From contig NC_083586.1 of the NCBI RefSeq assembly GCF_027579695.1, forward strand, positions 6,010,001 through 6,074,000: DNA of 64,000 nucleotides, in the 5' to 3' direction. The position numbers were made by a program, and so were the translations under genes. The notes beneath the pieces were generated by a model that was not told the DNA's origin, searched no databases, and saw only the letters and a program-made list of their open reading frames with translations. Positions 23,189 through 34,355 of the stretch are shown here, piece after piece (position 1 is the first letter of the stretch; each line of letters starts with the position of its first letter). The DNA is from Neoarius graeffei. Taxonomy: Eukaryota; Chordata; Actinopteri; Siluriformes; Ariidae.

Positions 23189-24313
23189 ATGCACAACTGC
23201 TTGAATATGGAAGAAAGCAATATACCAACAGGGACAGATAGACAGCCATGTGTTCTCCAATGTGGTACTCTGTGTAATAAAGCCACAGATACCATTAGGT
23301 CAACTCAGAGATGGGAAAACATAAAACAAAAGTCACTGTTATGGAGTGGCCTTGACAAGTTTGGGCATGCCTATGCAACTGTTGATTGGAATAAAGGTCC
23401 AGTTGGAAAGCATGTCCATGAAGCATGTTTGTTGACACCATGTAATACTAAGAAACTGGAACAAGCCAAAACAAGACAGAGAAAACAAGAGACTGATGAA
23501 TGCCCATCTCAGTCTTCTTCTATGTTAGATGAATGTTCCACAGCTGCAGATCCACCTGCCAAACGACTATAATCAAGTCTTGGGCAGATACATGATAAAA
23601 CAAAATGTGTCTGGTGTTGTAAGCCTGAGTCATCAAAGCACCCAGAAACAAAGTTGAGGCTGATTTCCTATGATCATGCATGGGCAGCTTTCAAGAGCCA
23701 TACAGTTGCCCTGGAAGATCAGACAATGCGGGACAGAATCAATTGCCGGATCGATTCTGCAACTGATCAGCCCTATGCACTTGAGATCCGATATCACTAC
23801 ACATGTTGGATGAAATATGTGACAAAATACAAGAAAATGACCGAAGATGACAAACTCCCACATATGCACAATGTCACTCTATGTGAGGCACAGACTATGT
23901 TCTTTAATCACATAAGAAAAATTATTATTGAGGAACATGAACCAAGGTCACTGCAGAGCCTCCTCCAAGACTACAGCTCTATAATATCTCGTTATGGATT
24001 CCCAACATCTGGGGTTAAATCATCTTACATCAAAGACATCCTGACCTGGGAATTTGGGAGCAAGATTGGTTTCCATTCATGCTCACAGAGGAACCAGAGT
24101 GACCTAGTCTATGACACGTCTGGCGGTGGGTCATATGTTGAAGATGCACTAAACTCCATCGGCGTCAGTAATGAGCAACTGGTGCACAATGTGGCTGAGC
24201 GGATCAGGGATGATATTAAATCTACAAAACTCATCCAATGGCCACCAAGGGTGGAGTCATCTGAATCCAATGATTCAGAAGGCAGTGACTCAGAATGCTC
24301 TGATTCAGACTGA
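23189..24313 (+). pseudogene. Transposon-borne protein of unknown function, one stop codon
   Basis: Two frames, 23189-23572 and 23654-24313, are in the same register; only TAA at 23570-23572 separates them, and sense resumes at once (KTKCVWCCKPESSKHP). Features: Cys-rich start, a CVWC-type zinc-finger-like motif, a conserved stretch HVHNVTL-like around LPHMHNVTLCEAQTMFF, a segment YGFPTSGVKSSYIKDIL, and an acidic Ser/Asp tail. I recall similar uncharacterised fish and invertebrate proteins but know no function. Start at 23189 is the first ATG; an earlier exon is possible. Confidence 0.6.
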
Positions 24314-24394
24314 TGCATGTTTTGTGGTTGCCGTATGTTGCCGTTATTGGTGATAACTACCTCTCCACATAATGCAGCAGGTGGTACCTCCGCA

Positions 24395-24660
24395 TTAAAA
24401 AAAATACAAAAAAAACCCCAAAAAAAACCCTCTCCGGGAACCGTCACCTTACCGTGGTGGAGGGGTTTGTGCGTCCCTATGACCCGAGAGCTATATTGTC
24501 TGGAGCCTCGTGCTCTTGGTAGGGCCTCCCATGACAAACTGGTCTCTGGTGAGGGGCCTGACGAAGAATGGTTCAGGGTGGGATGGCAGGCCCAAAGGGA
24601 GCAGTCCCCCAGCTGGCTATCTGGCTATTTTCACTCTACTGAATGCCAGCCATCTTGAAT
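24395..24660 (+). other. Conserved repeat leader
   Basis: After an A/C-rich tract, the stretch GGAACCGTCACCTTACCGTG through about 24610 resembles a leader that recurs in fish genomes ahead of retroelements (from memory; element not identified). It lies between the transposon protein frame and the right inverted arm. Confidence 0.35.
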
Positions 24661-25143
24661 TTCAATATCAAAACTAGTTTTGATTATTAAAATGTCAGAT
24701 TTGGAATCCTCAGGGTTGACTTGTATGAAAAAGTGCCTTCATACATGATTCTAGGTCATTCAGATGAAAAGTTATTTTTTAGAGATGGCGCCGGGCGCCA
24801 TTTTGAATTTGGCTCTGTAGCAAAAAATGCCGGGATTTTTGGGAGGGACATTGGAGCTAAATCTTTTCTAAAGGGTCCACAGAGGTCAAGTCAATCATCA
24901 AAACATTGTTGCCAGAGGATGGTCACAGAACCTTACATTATGACCCGACTATAATAGGTGTGAATCTTTCACCGAATGCCAATTGTCCCGGTTCTTCATG
25001 AAATCGCACGTGCACGCACATTCATCAGGTTAACTTTCAAATAACTGTTCTTGTGCACTTGCGACACAGGAGCCACTTTCCTGAATTTTGAGCTTCGGAG
25101 TATTCGCTTCTTTATCTATTTTAATCAATGAAAGTGTCACATA

Positions 25144-26695
25144 CAGTGGGGAAAACAAGTATTTGATCCCTTGCTGATTTACCCACTAAGAAAGACTTGA
25201 TCCAGTCTGTAATTTTAATGGTAGGTGTATTCTAACATGGAGACAGAATATCAAAAAGAAAATCCAGAAAATAACTTAAATATCTATATTAATTTATTTG
25301 TATTTTATTGAGAAAAAGTAGTATTTGATCCCCTAGTAACCATCAAGAGTTCTTGTTAATACAGACAAGTTAGACTCTCCAAATTACCTTGTCACCTAAA
25401 TTGAAGACACCTGATATCACTAATGACTTGTATAAAAGCCACCTGGCCACAGAATCAATCAGTTTGTCAGACTCCAAACTCTCCAACATGGGAAAGACTA
25501 AAGAGCTTTCTGTGGATTTAAGGGAGAAGATTGTAGACCTGCACAAGACCGGTATGGGCTACAAAACCATTAGCAAGAAGCTGGGCGTTAAGGTGACAAC
25601 TGTTGGTGCAATTGTGCGCAAGTACAAGACTCACAACATGATCAATCGACCTAGGTCTGGGGCTCCAAACAAGATCTCACCTCGTGGGGTTTCCAGGATC
25701 ATGAGAACAGTGAGAAATGGACCTAATACAATACGGGAAGAGTTAGCGGATGATCTTAAAGCAACTGGGATCACAGTCACCAAGCAAACAGTTGGTAACA
25801 CTTTACACCGCAATGGTCTAACATCTTGCAGTGCTCGCAAAGTACCCCTGCTTAAGAAAGCACGTGCAGGCCCGCCTGAACTTTGCCAATGAACATCTGA
25901 ATGACTTGGAGAGTGACTGGGAGAAGGTGTTATGGTCAGATGAGACCAAAATTGAGCTCTTTGGCATCAATTCAACCCGTCGTGTCTGGAGGGAGAGACA
26001 TGCTGCTTATGACCCCAAGAACACCATCCTCACCGTCAAGCATGGAGGTGGTAACATTATGCTTTGGGGGTGTTTTTCTGCACAGGGCTACTTCACCGTA
26101 TCAATGGGAGGATGGACGGAGCCATGTACCGTAAAATCCTAAGTGAAAACCTCCTTCCCTTTGCCAGGAAGCTTAAAATGGGTCGTGGATGGGTCTTCCT
26201 GCAGGATAATGATCCAAAGCAACCAAGGAATGGCTGAAGAAGAAACATATCAAGGTCATGGAGTGGCCCAGCCAGTCTCCAGACCTGAATCCTATAGAAA
26301 ATCTATGGAGAGAGCTGAAGCTCAGAGTTGCCAAGCGACAGCCACGGAATCTTGATTTAGAGGTCATTTGCAAAGAGTGGACCAAAATTCCTCCTAATAT
26401 GTGCAGAAACCTGGTCATCAACTACAAAAAACATCTGACCTCTGTGCTTGCTAATAAGGGGTTTGCCACAAAGTACTAAGTCCTTTTGGCAAGAGGGTTC
26501 AAATACTTATTTTCCTCAATAAAATGCAAATAAATTAATACAAATTCTTTAAAGTCGATTTCTTGATTTTCTTTGTGATATTCTGTCTCAGCATGTTAGA
26601 CTACACCTACCATTAATATTACAGACTGATCGAGTCTTTATTAGTGGCCAAACCAACAAAATCAGCAAGGGATCAAATACTTGTTTTCCCCACTG
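25144..26695 (+). mobile_element. Tc1-like element, family C, inactive
   Basis: Ends CAGTGGGGAAAACAAGTATT and complement, TA outside both ends (25142-25143, 26696-26697). Long imperfect inverted repeats with inner repeats around 25200-25330 and 26500-26640. Contains a frameshifted transposase. Confidence 0.92.
25489..26479 (+). pseudogene. Tc1-like transposase, family C, frameshifted
   Basis: Reads [20 protein letters not shown] (helix-turn-helix) to about 25840, then frame changes: [12 protein letters not shown] (first Asp) in the second frame, DNDPK (second Asp) near 26205 and [15 protein letters not shown] (catalytic third acid) in the third frame, ending ...NKGFATKY at 26479. At least three indels. 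DD34E cut-and-paste transposase family of about 340 residues. Confidence 0.9.
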
Positions 26696-26762
26696 TACAT
26701 TAAATTACTAATGTAAAACATTCGTAGCCTATTTAAGCAATAGCTGTTTTCTCCACTGTTTT

Positions 26763-27300
26763 CTTAGTCTGGTTAACACCAGACCACATCACAAGTGAAA
26801 TATGGTCTGGAATCCCCCTATTGAATTTCTCGTAGGGGAGGTGTGGTTTACAATTGTCAACGGCCGTTTATTGGATGTTGCGAATGTATCATTTGGCGTA
26901 TACGTAGCCCATGCCCAATCATGGCAGCTGTACCCGGTGACGTAGTTAGAGCGATGAAGATGAAGAGGTGAAGAGAAGGAAAAAGAAAGAAGGCAAAACA
27001 AAAATAGGAAAACAATGGCACTGAACGATTACTGCTGTTTGTGCAAGACAAATATGAGAGAAGCTGGTTTGGTTAGTTTGGTTCGTATCGCTCGCCGCCA
27101 TGTTAAATGTGATCCGTAAACAGTCCCAAATAAACTACAAGCTTCCGTTTGTCAAGTAGTACGCGTCACCATCTTTCCACCCCTCCCCACTCTCTGATTG
27201 GCTCCCTAACTCAGGCGAGCCTTTAGACCATAGTTTCCATGCTGTCTTTTCAGATCGGAACAATTGTGCAAAGCAGCATGGGATTTCCCAGGCTACTGTT
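26763..27300. repeat. Probable non-autonomous DNA element
   Basis: Begins TAGTCTGGTTAACACCAGAC and ends CCCATGCTGC-complement type sequence AGCATGGGATTTCCCAGGCT, giving weak terminal inverted similarity (TAG(T/C)CTGG). Sequence style is that of common fish repeats. No duplication confirmed. Confidence 0.4.
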
Positions 27301-28145
27301 TTCTGACCTTTTGTGCTTAGTGAATGAGACACTTCATTACACTCCACTGACTGACTTCCAATTCTGGACTTTTTTGAAAATGTAAAATATAGGCCTATGA
27401 GATGTTTTTTGGGACTTAATTCGCGTTTTGCTCCTTCACTATTAATTTGAGACTGACTAGGCACTAAATACTGTGGAATTATTTTCTCCTTACTATGAAG
27501 TTTGGCATCTTAAACAAGTGTCAGGAAATCTTGCAGCCCAACTCTGCAGCCTCCAATGTTTAAGCGAACTGCTGAAACCATAATGTTTAAAGATTAAATC
27601 GTAGGCTAATCAAACCAAAGAAAAAAAAAAACAGCCTTTCCAGGACGTTGTCTGCCGAAGCCTGTTTAATCTACAAAAGGCTTAATAGCAAAGGTCTTGC
27701 TGTGGCTTCAACTTTTTCACCTGATCACCTTTCAATAGGCAAATATTATTACTACTACAAAAGGCCTAGTATTAGTAGTAGACAAGTAACCTAGTTGCCT
27801 AGTAGTAGGACAGCCAAATAATTTCATCAGTGGCCTACGCCGAGCCTCCCCGGGACTAGACAGTAGCGGAGGCTGTATTTATTTATTTATGCCTATCTAG
27901 CGCAACGACTTATTCCTTTACATATACTCAAACATAGCACAAGAAAGGGTTCAACAACAGGCAATCACAGCAGCTTGGTGAAGTTCTAAATCACATCATG
28001 TCAGACCCTTACCCCCCCTTTTTTTCGGATCTGCATCACTCATTGACCTTTAGCGCTCCAGTTGACGGAAATCAGTCGTAGCAACGGAAAACTTTAATCC
28101 GTGTGGTTTCCACAAATGAGCACATTTACCAGTACATCTACTCAC
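27301..28145. other. Intron 9 sequence without gene
   Basis: AT-rich, with TATT repeats near 27877-27892 and a few triplet-like stretches. No coding or repeat that I can name. Confidence 0.5.
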
Positions 28146-28427
28146 CTTGAAAGCCTCCACTGTTCTCAAAAATGGCCTTTCCAAGGAGCCTGAAGAACTC
28201 CCTTCTTGGCCCACCTTCATCGATGGCATCTTCTCTTTCATCACATGCAAATGTCACGCTTAAGAGCCCTGCTTTTTGGGTGAAGGTCCGCCTTCAAAAC
28301 TGCTCACATGCAGTTTTCCACACCACCTTCCTGCTTATGAAGATTGTCCTTGAGGGTGGGACCACCACACTCACTGTGAGCAGAGAGGATGCCTGCCATT
28401 TCCTCCACAGACAAACCATCTGCTGCT
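28146..28427 (-). pseudogene. HECT-like exon 9 (HECT start), frameshift and stop
   Basis: Acceptor TTGTAG, donor GTGAGT. Reads AADGLSVEEMAGILSAHSE, then must shift frame to read SRTIFISRKVVWKTACEQF, meets TGA at 28296-28294, and continues RRTFTQKAGLLSVTFACDE and IDEGGPRREFFRLLGKAIF, the start of the HECT N-lobe. Two lesions in one exon. Confidence 0.8.
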
Positions 28428-28534
28428 CTACAATGTCAAAAAAAGTTTTTTTTTTTTTAAAGTAAGCACATCACCCTATGTGTGCTCTTTGAAAATGCAA
28501 ATGAATCACAATTCCAATACAGTTACATACATAC

Positions 28535-28621
28535 CTAATGAAAGGTGGAGTGTGGGAATCCTCGTGGGAGTCAAGGCTTTCCAAAATGGTCTCCTGAATG
28601 TCCTCATCTGAAGAAATAGCT
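28535..28621 (-). pseudogene. HECT-like exon 8 (acidic linker)
   Basis: 87 nt, acceptor CATCAG, donor GTATGT. Best frame reads ISSDEDIQETILESLDSHED. This needs phase 2 entry, whereas exon 7 leaves phase 0, so a small exon may be missing or an indel happened. Confidence 0.6.
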
Positions 28622-28845
28622 CTGATGTTTTGCAACAAAAAATAAAACATTTAAAGGTTAATATAAATTACAGCAAAAACATTGTATACAAAATCTAACA
28701 ATTATATAGTTACATTTATGCATCATTCAGCTTCTGTTTATATCCACAGTGACTGAGTAGGATAGACAATAACAGTACTCTGGAGTAATTTAAGACTAAA
28801 TACCTTGTTTAGTAAAGGTTGTGTCTTTGGAACAATACCACTTAC

Positions 28846-28949
28846 ACAATCAGCAAACTGAATCGAATGGTTTCTTTGCTCTGCAGCCACTTCTGTGTTA
28901 GTTGAAATCACCACACAGTCTTCCTCATCGCTGCTTTCATTTGGTTCCA
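28846..28949 (-). pseudogene. HECT-like exon 7 (acidic linker)
   Basis: Acceptor TTAAAG, donor GTAAGT. Reads EPNESSDEEDCVVISTNTEV and ends FADC. Enters in phase 1 as exon 6 leaves it; open. Confidence 0.7.
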
Positions 28950-29223
28950 CTTTAACCATGGAAGAATAAATGAAATGTTACCAATACAAAATTGTGTAGT
29001 GCCATAAACCAGCATAACATAAAAAATGCTAATGTAATGGAAAGACCCATTTGAAGTTATGTGAGTGAGGCTGATAGCAAGGCGTTAACATTGATACAAG
29101 GATGAGTGAGGAGGTGATAAAAGTAGAAATACACTTCAAAAACACTAATCAGTGCAGAGTTCTGTCTACACAACTTTATGAGGTGGTTTTGGCCAACATT
29201 GCACAAAATGTTCCACAATGTAC

Positions 29224-29281
29224 CTCTTCGCCTTGTTGTTGGTGGAGAACTGTCCGTTTCCTGACCATCTGACAATTCAGG
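29224..29281 (-). pseudogene. HECT-like exon 6
   Basis: 58 nt; acceptor ATGAAG, donor GTACAT. Reads PELSDGQETDSSPPTTRR, Ser/Pro/acidic linker. Joins exon 7 in phase. Confidence 0.65.
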
Positions 29282-29383
29282 CTTCATGAAAATAAAAACA
29301 ATAAATTCTGTTAGTCCACTGTACAGGCACTGACTACATTACCACAGACAATGAAGGAATTTAAACTTCTTAGATCAATGTAC

Positions 29384-29516
29384 CTCAGACTCAACAAAAA
29401 CTCTCGGATAATATATACAAAGCTCCTTGGCCACAGAGACTTAACACTTCAGATCCATTCCATACAAAAGTGGAACTTGTTTTTGGTAACATCAAAAACC
29501 GAGCACCTGGCAAACA
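29384..29516 (-). pseudogene. HECT-like exon 5 with one extra base
   Basis: Acceptor CTGCAG, donor GTACAT. Reads CLPGARFLMLPKTSSTFVWN and CGQGALYILSESF, then TGA because the exon is 133 nt instead of a multiple of three. The surplus base lies in a T5 run; removing the shift would restore the frame to the donor. Could also be a sequencing error. Confidence 0.7.
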
Positions 29517-29603
29517 CTGCAGCACAAAAAGTAAAGAGTGAATTATAAAACAAACACCACAACAAAAAGTGTGTATGTTTTGGTCAAACAAGAGAGATGT
29601 CAC

Positions 29604-29906
29604 CTGAAGAAATTGAAATCCCATCTGATCTGGTTGATGAAACTTATTTCTGAACAGCGAGCAGATTTCATCTCTGACCTGCTCTGCGGACCATGTTGAA
29701 TTCATGTGAATTTTGCCAACCAAACCATTTAAGGACAGTTTCTCCCTCTCCTGCCCCCTTGGGACTTTCCATCTTCTGTTAATTGAAGGGAAGTCCTTTG
29801 GAAGGCAGACAACATCTTTAATGAAAATACACTCCCTTCCTGTTCCTCTCCTGCCTGATTTTGAAGGCCCTCTGCCACTGAATAATGATGGCAAAACAGG
29901 GAGTCT
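29604..29906 (-). pseudogene. HECT-like exon 4 (conserved middle domain)
   Basis: 303 nt, 101 codons, phase 0 at both ends; acceptor CCACAG, donor GTGACA. Reads RLPVLPSLFSGRGPSKSG, ECIFIKDVVCLPKDFPSI, VPRGQEREKLSLNGLVGKIH, FRNKFHQPDQMGFQFLQ. This block is typical of fish G2E3-like proteins. Intact. Confidence 0.85.
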
Positions 29907-30003
29907 CTGTGGAGATATTTTCAACATTAAGGTTAGAAAGAAACAAAACAGTACAAAAAGATACACCAAGCTGTGTCTAACAGTAAGTAAATTCAGCACT
30001 TAC

Positions 30004-30039
30004 ATCCGGAAGAACTTCAGGCTCCACGCTGATGTCTCT
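30004..30039 (-). pseudogene. HECT-like exon 3
   Basis: 36 nt, 12 codons: RDISVEPEVLPD. Acceptor CCACAG, donor GTAAGT. Phase 0 both ends. Small but with good signals. Confidence 0.65.
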
Positions 30040-30792
30040 CTGTGGAGATATTGTTAGCATTATGAAAGTGTTAAAAAGGTAACATCCATATAGGGGTGTG
30101 TGTGTCGGGTCGGCTGTGCACCGTCACTGCAGCCAGGTGCTGCTAATCAATGAGAGACTTTGCTGTTAACACTCTGTTGCCTTATGACTAATAGCCCAGT
30201 CACACCGCCCGAACTTTGCTGGAACAGTGAAAAAAAATTCATCACCGCTTGTAACCGTTCACCACCGTTTAACAAAAGTTGGCCCCCGTTAAAGCAACGC
30301 CGTATACGCTCGGCCACCGCTGATGTTTCTCGAGGGGCCCTCCTACCGCTCCGAAAGTTTTGAGCTGCACAAAATATTGCGAGCAGTGAGGGGGCAATTT
30401 TCCGCCCCGGCAAAGTTCACCCCCGCTCCACCAATGCCCAGTCAAAGTTTGGCACCGCTAAACGCAAGTTTGTGGACGCTTGGGTCTGCTAGGCCAACGC
30501 AGAAATCTTGAACGCTGGACCACCGCTGCTTCGCCAGCGTTGCCCGGGCAGCGATTAAACGTTGCACAAACTTCGGTGGAGCAGTTGTAAGCGTTTTATG
30601 AGCGGACACGGGGTTGCTGGAACGGTGTCGGGCGTTGAAGCAGCTATCCATGGCAGCGATGAACTTTGGTTTGGCGTTGGTATAGAGGTGTCGGAGCGGG
30701 ACCAGAATTTGTCTATAAATACGGGGAGAAATGGACCAGGAGCTCATTTGGAATCGAGCTGCCATTGAGTTCAGACCTCATCTATATCGAAT

Positions 30793-31152
30793 TTGCTCAA
30801 AGTTACAGTAAAACTGTATCACCATGAGAGACTTGCTATGATTGGTGCACTAGTCCAGCAGCAGAATCAGAACCTCCTCAGATTGCAACAAGCTGCTGAC
30901 AGAAGGAGAAGAGAGAGAAGAAGGAGAGACAGGGTTGTGTGGGTCAGACAGTGGATACTGAGAAGGGCTGAACATGGACTGTATGACAAGCTGATGGTGG
31001 AGCTTCTATCAAAAATCTATCAGAACTTGTATCAAAACGATCCGTTCAGCTCCGTAGTCACAAGCGGTATGCCGCTAAACCAACTTTATACCCCCGCCGA
31101 GCCAAAGCCCACATGCGCAGAACGCCACTATAGACCCTTTTCAGTCACGTGA
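30793..31152 (+). pseudogene. Harbinger transposase N-terminal fragment
   Basis: Reads QQQNQNLLRLQQAADRRRRE, then VVWVRQWILRRAEHGLYDKL and MVELLSKIYQNLYQNDP, resembling the start of PIF/Harbinger nucleases (arginine-rich run, then a WVR-W-RR motif). After that the frame runs into the nested element; the DDE part is absent. Confidence 0.65.
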
Positions 31153-32566
31153 CCTTCATAAACGCGACCACCATTTTGGACATGTAGCGGACTTCGGCTC
31201 GAATTGGTTTGAATGCGAGGAAGGCGACAAACGGAGAACATACAAGAAAAAGGAGCGAGATGCAGAAAACACCTTCGCTATCCAGCGACGTAGGGCATTT
31301 ACAGGGCGAGCAGAGGGAGAAATAACAACAGTAACGACACATTAGCAACGCCGTACAGAAATAACGGTTTATGGCACAGACCCTTTCGGTTCTCGCTCAT
31401 CTAGCTGCTACAATGACTGCTTAGACTGCAACAATAATACCTAACACACATTTAAGTATCCGTCGTAAAGACGTGAAACTCGTGGAGTGACGAGTGTGTT
31501 CATTGATAAGCTAACACAATCTAAAAGTAGACATACCCTCACACTGCCCTGGCGCTGTGTACAGTTTACCTTCTATGGTTTGTGCACTCACTATTTGCCA
31601 TTACTTTCTCCAACCGAGTGTTACAGATTACAGGGAACAGCCTGGATTTAAGAGACAAATACATGCTCCTATTGTTTTGAACACTTATTTGTAGGCAGTG
31701 CTTTAATTTGTAAAGTGGGAGCTCCCGGAGCGCAGAGGATGAGCGGCTCCGGTGCGGAAAAAAAGGGGGCGCCCCGCTGCGCTTCTGGGCATGTTTTGTA
31801 ATAACACTGCAAATTAAGTTCATCTGCAGATATTTTATGGATGTCGTTTCATGAGAGAAATCAACAAGGCAGATATCAAAATCAGACATTAACACTAAAT
31901 AAACTTGCATTTTTTTAATTTAATTATTTGGGTTTTTTTTTTTTTTTTTTTGTTACATAGTCAAGAGAGGTGTCGGATCACCGGATCCAGTGTAAATCGC
32001 TGCCGGAGCCAACGCCCGAGGTTCCGGAGCGCGCTCCGGCTTGCTCCCCCTCAAATTAAGTGCTGTTTGTAGGACACTGCCTCTGATCTGTCCTACAGTC
32101 TACCAACAGCAAAGGAACACAACGCTAGCTAATGTCCTTAGCTAATAGCTACTACAGAAGAACAAAGAGGTTACAATGGGTTATTTTAGCCTATTTGGTT
32201 ACACACTCACCGCCACAGAATGTTAACAGCAATGTAATGCCTTTTCTGGCTAATTTTATTCGTCTTACCTCCAACAAAGTGGTCACTACACAAGCGCTGG
32301 TATGCCGAGGGCTGCTAATCTGTTAATTTTTTTTAATGGCCGCTATCCATCTTCTCCGTCGGGATCCGATAAAATGATAACCCTTGCCTTGTTTGTTGAT
32401 GGTTACTACATCCAGGTGCACAACAATATAGTGGCATGATGGAAGTCTTGCTGAAAATAAACACTTTCTTTGCTGCCGTTCCTCAATGTTGGCTTTGGTA
32501 AACTACTGGTAGTACACGTCCAAAATGGCGGCTGCGTTTGTCGTGATGTCACATGAAAAGGGTCCA
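31131..32566. mobile_element. TA-flanked MITE nested in the Harbinger element
   Basis: Ends TAGACCCTTTTCAGTCACGTG and the complementary right end GAAAAGGGTCCA, with TA outside both ends (31129-31130, 32567-32568). Subterminal CCATTTTGGAC / GTCCAAAATGG. Contains one hAT insert. Confidence 0.75.
31696..32065. mobile_element. hAT MITE, 370 bp
   Basis: Ends CAGTGCTTTAATTTG and CAAATTAAGTGCTG; perfect 8-bp duplication TTTGTAGG (31688-31695, 32066-32073). Subterminal GGAGC/GCTCC-rich arms. No coding. Confidence 0.93.
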
Positions 32567-32755
32567 TACCAATGCTCGCGTCACCGCTAAACCAACGCCA
32601 GCTTCAGCGGTGCACCGCTAAGCCAACGCCCGTGTTTTCGATTTTTTTCCCCATTTTGTGCGCGGTGACGAGCGTTGTCGAAATTCGGCCCCCCCCCCTC
32701 CCTCCCTACCATTCAAGGAACGCTCCAGCAAAGTTCGGGCGGTGTGACCGGGCTA

Positions 32756-33364
32756 TAGATGTTTGCTCACGCATATGTTGTGCTTGTGTTGTGTTTTTGG
32801 TTCAGCATTATACCGTGTAAAAACATTACTAGAAAAAATTATTCATCTTTCATGTCCGTAATTACTCTCGTACTGCAGCGCGCATCAAACATTAAACACT
32901 ATAGTTAGTTAAACGCTAACGCCAGCATCAGGCATCTCAAGAACCCTTACATTTTGTCTTTCGTTAAAATAACCACAAGAAGAAAGGTCCATTTCTAACG
33001 TTAGCTTTAACAAACAGTTTTGGTTTAAGTGCAAACATTTCATCTTACCATGCCCACAGTTTCGCCCGTGTAACATAAGAGTCTGCATGTAGCGCATTGC
33101 GCTGGTTTAAATGTCCTTTCCGCTTCCAATTACAGGAAGTAGACTGGAACAATGTTTCGAGAATATGTATTTCGGCTGTGATTGTAGAGTTTGCTTCAGC
33201 CAAACTTCAGCGAATGTTTTTAAAGTATTTACATGTGTAGTAATGTTTTTGAAATGTTGTATTTAAAGCTGACAGAAGCCTTTATGACATATTTAATTTG
33301 TAACACCCCTAGAATATAGTGTCAGTTTGGTATGCTCCAACTCTGTGATCACGTGTTCAGGTTA
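32756..33364. other. Intron 2 sequence without gene
   Basis: Open frames on both strands are short and unlike known proteins. Nothing else seen. Confidence 0.5.
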
Positions 33365-33435
33365 AGGCTCAGTCGAAAGAGCTGCTGTTGTGAGCATGTC
33401 TGGTCTATTCTTCAAACGCTAGGCCTGATCTAATT

Positions 33436-34035
33436 ATGGACATTCTGATGAGTGTGAATGAGTTACATAAATTGGGTTGTGAAGTATCTTTTCTATGGGT
33501 TCCTGCCCATATAGGCATTGAAGGGAATGAGGTGGCAGACAAACTTGCAAAAGAATCCTTAAAAAAAGACTCAATTTCTGCCCCAATTAGACCAGGGAGA
33601 ACAGAATTAAGGAGTAAGTTGATGGAGGGGGTTATTCGAACGTGGCAATACCAATGGGATAGGGATGTAAAGGGTAGGCATTTGTATGCAATCCAACCGT
33701 CAGTCTGCTCACAAAGAATTATATCTGGGAATAGGTCTGAGCAAGTCGTATTGGCCCGTCTCAGATTGGGGCACTGTGCCTTAAATTCAAATTTACATCT
33801 GATTCATAAACATAGGGATGGATTATGCGATGTTTGCAAAGTTCCTGAGACAGTTTTCCACAGTTTATTAGAATGCAAGATGTATAGTGAGTACAGGCAT
33901 ACACTGATAACTGACCTATCCAGCTTGGGTGTTACCACTATTACCCTCCCTGCTCTGCTGCAAGTGAAGGATCCAAAAGTAACTTCATGCCTAATTAGAT
34001 TTTTAAAATCCTCTGGCCTTTTTGCCAGAATATGA
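33436..34035 (+). pseudogene. LINE ORF2 C-terminus: RNase H and Cys/His region
   Basis: 199 codons open. Reads VSFLWVPAHIGIEGNEVADK, the last conserved block of LINE-type RNase H, then a region ending CDVCKVPETVFHSLLECK, a C-x2-C-x8-H-x4-C zinc-finger-like motif. Upstream sense continues a little (RPDLIMDIL). Truncated, so not functional. Confidence 0.8.
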
Positions 34036-34212
34036 GACTGATGGTCTAGTAGTGGACATAATTATCCTGTAGATGGGGGTAATACACCGAGTAGTGTCTA
34101 ATCCGCCATTTCACTTAGATGAAGAAGAAGCTGTCTGTAAGCTCAGAGACATTCCGACTTTGCCTTGGACTGCTATTAGTTGGTTAAATTTATTTGGGTT
34201 CTCAAACCTTTT

Positions 34213-34215
<3 letters not shown>

Positions 34216-34246
<31 letters not shown>
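34216..34246. repeat. (TA)n microsatellite
   Basis: About 15 TA units; the tail of the preceding LINE and the left flank of the R4/Dong-type element. Confidence 0.9.
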
Positions 34247-34247
<1 letters not shown>

Positions 34248-34249
34248 CT

Positions 34250-34320
34250 GGATAGTACAGTGGTAATGCTCACTGACTACGACGCAGGAGATCGGGGTTC
34301 GAATCCTGGTCGGGGCAAAA
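34250..34320 (+). repeat. tRNA-like segment at the 5' end of the R4-type LINE
   Basis: Contains TAGTACAGTGGTAATGC, close to an A box, and GGGTTCGAATCCTGG, a good B box, 33 nt apart, but D and T stems are imperfect and no acceptor stem is convincing. Looks like an internal pol III-type promoter of SINE style, not a working tRNA. Confidence 0.55.
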
Positions 34321-34355
34321 CATCATCCAGTAAGGGTCCTTAGGCAAAACCCCTC

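Larger units (their letters stand above)
22256..24951 (+). mobile_element. DNA transposon with about 310-bp terminal inverted repeats
   Basis: Left arm 22256-22570 and right arm about 24645-24951 are inverted copies, both containing the palindrome ATGGCGCCCGGCGCCAT. Ends TAGTC(A/G)GGTCATAATGTAAG; TAA lies outside both ends (22253-22255, 24952-24954). It carries one plus-strand protein frame (23189-24313) interrupted by a single stop. The superfamily is unclear to me; long inverted arms and a 3-bp duplication are visible. Confidence 0.75.
30192..32755. mobile_element. PIF/Harbinger-like element, host of a nest
   Basis: Ends TAGCCCAGTCACACCGCCCG and CGGGCGGTGTGACCGGGCTA; inverted repeats continue inward for about 40 bp (GAACTTTGCTGG). 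Flanks TAA / TAG suggest a degraded 3-bp duplication. It carries the N-terminal part of a Harbinger-type nuclease and is split by a TA-flanked MITE (31131-32566). Confidence 0.75.
33365..34246 (+). mobile_element. 5'-truncated LINE with RNase H (I/Nimb-like)
   Basis: Only the 3' part of ORF2 and a short tail are present, ending in (TA)n at 34216-34246. Such 5' truncation is usual for LINE insertions. RNase H after RT is typical of the I group. Confidence 0.75.

Noticed and set aside
24109..24537. 142-codon minus-strand frame
   Set aside because: Antisense shadow of the acidic tail of the transposon protein and the leader repeat.
34250..34320. Functional tRNA gene
   Set aside because: No acceptor stem and weak D and T stems; called tRNA-like only.
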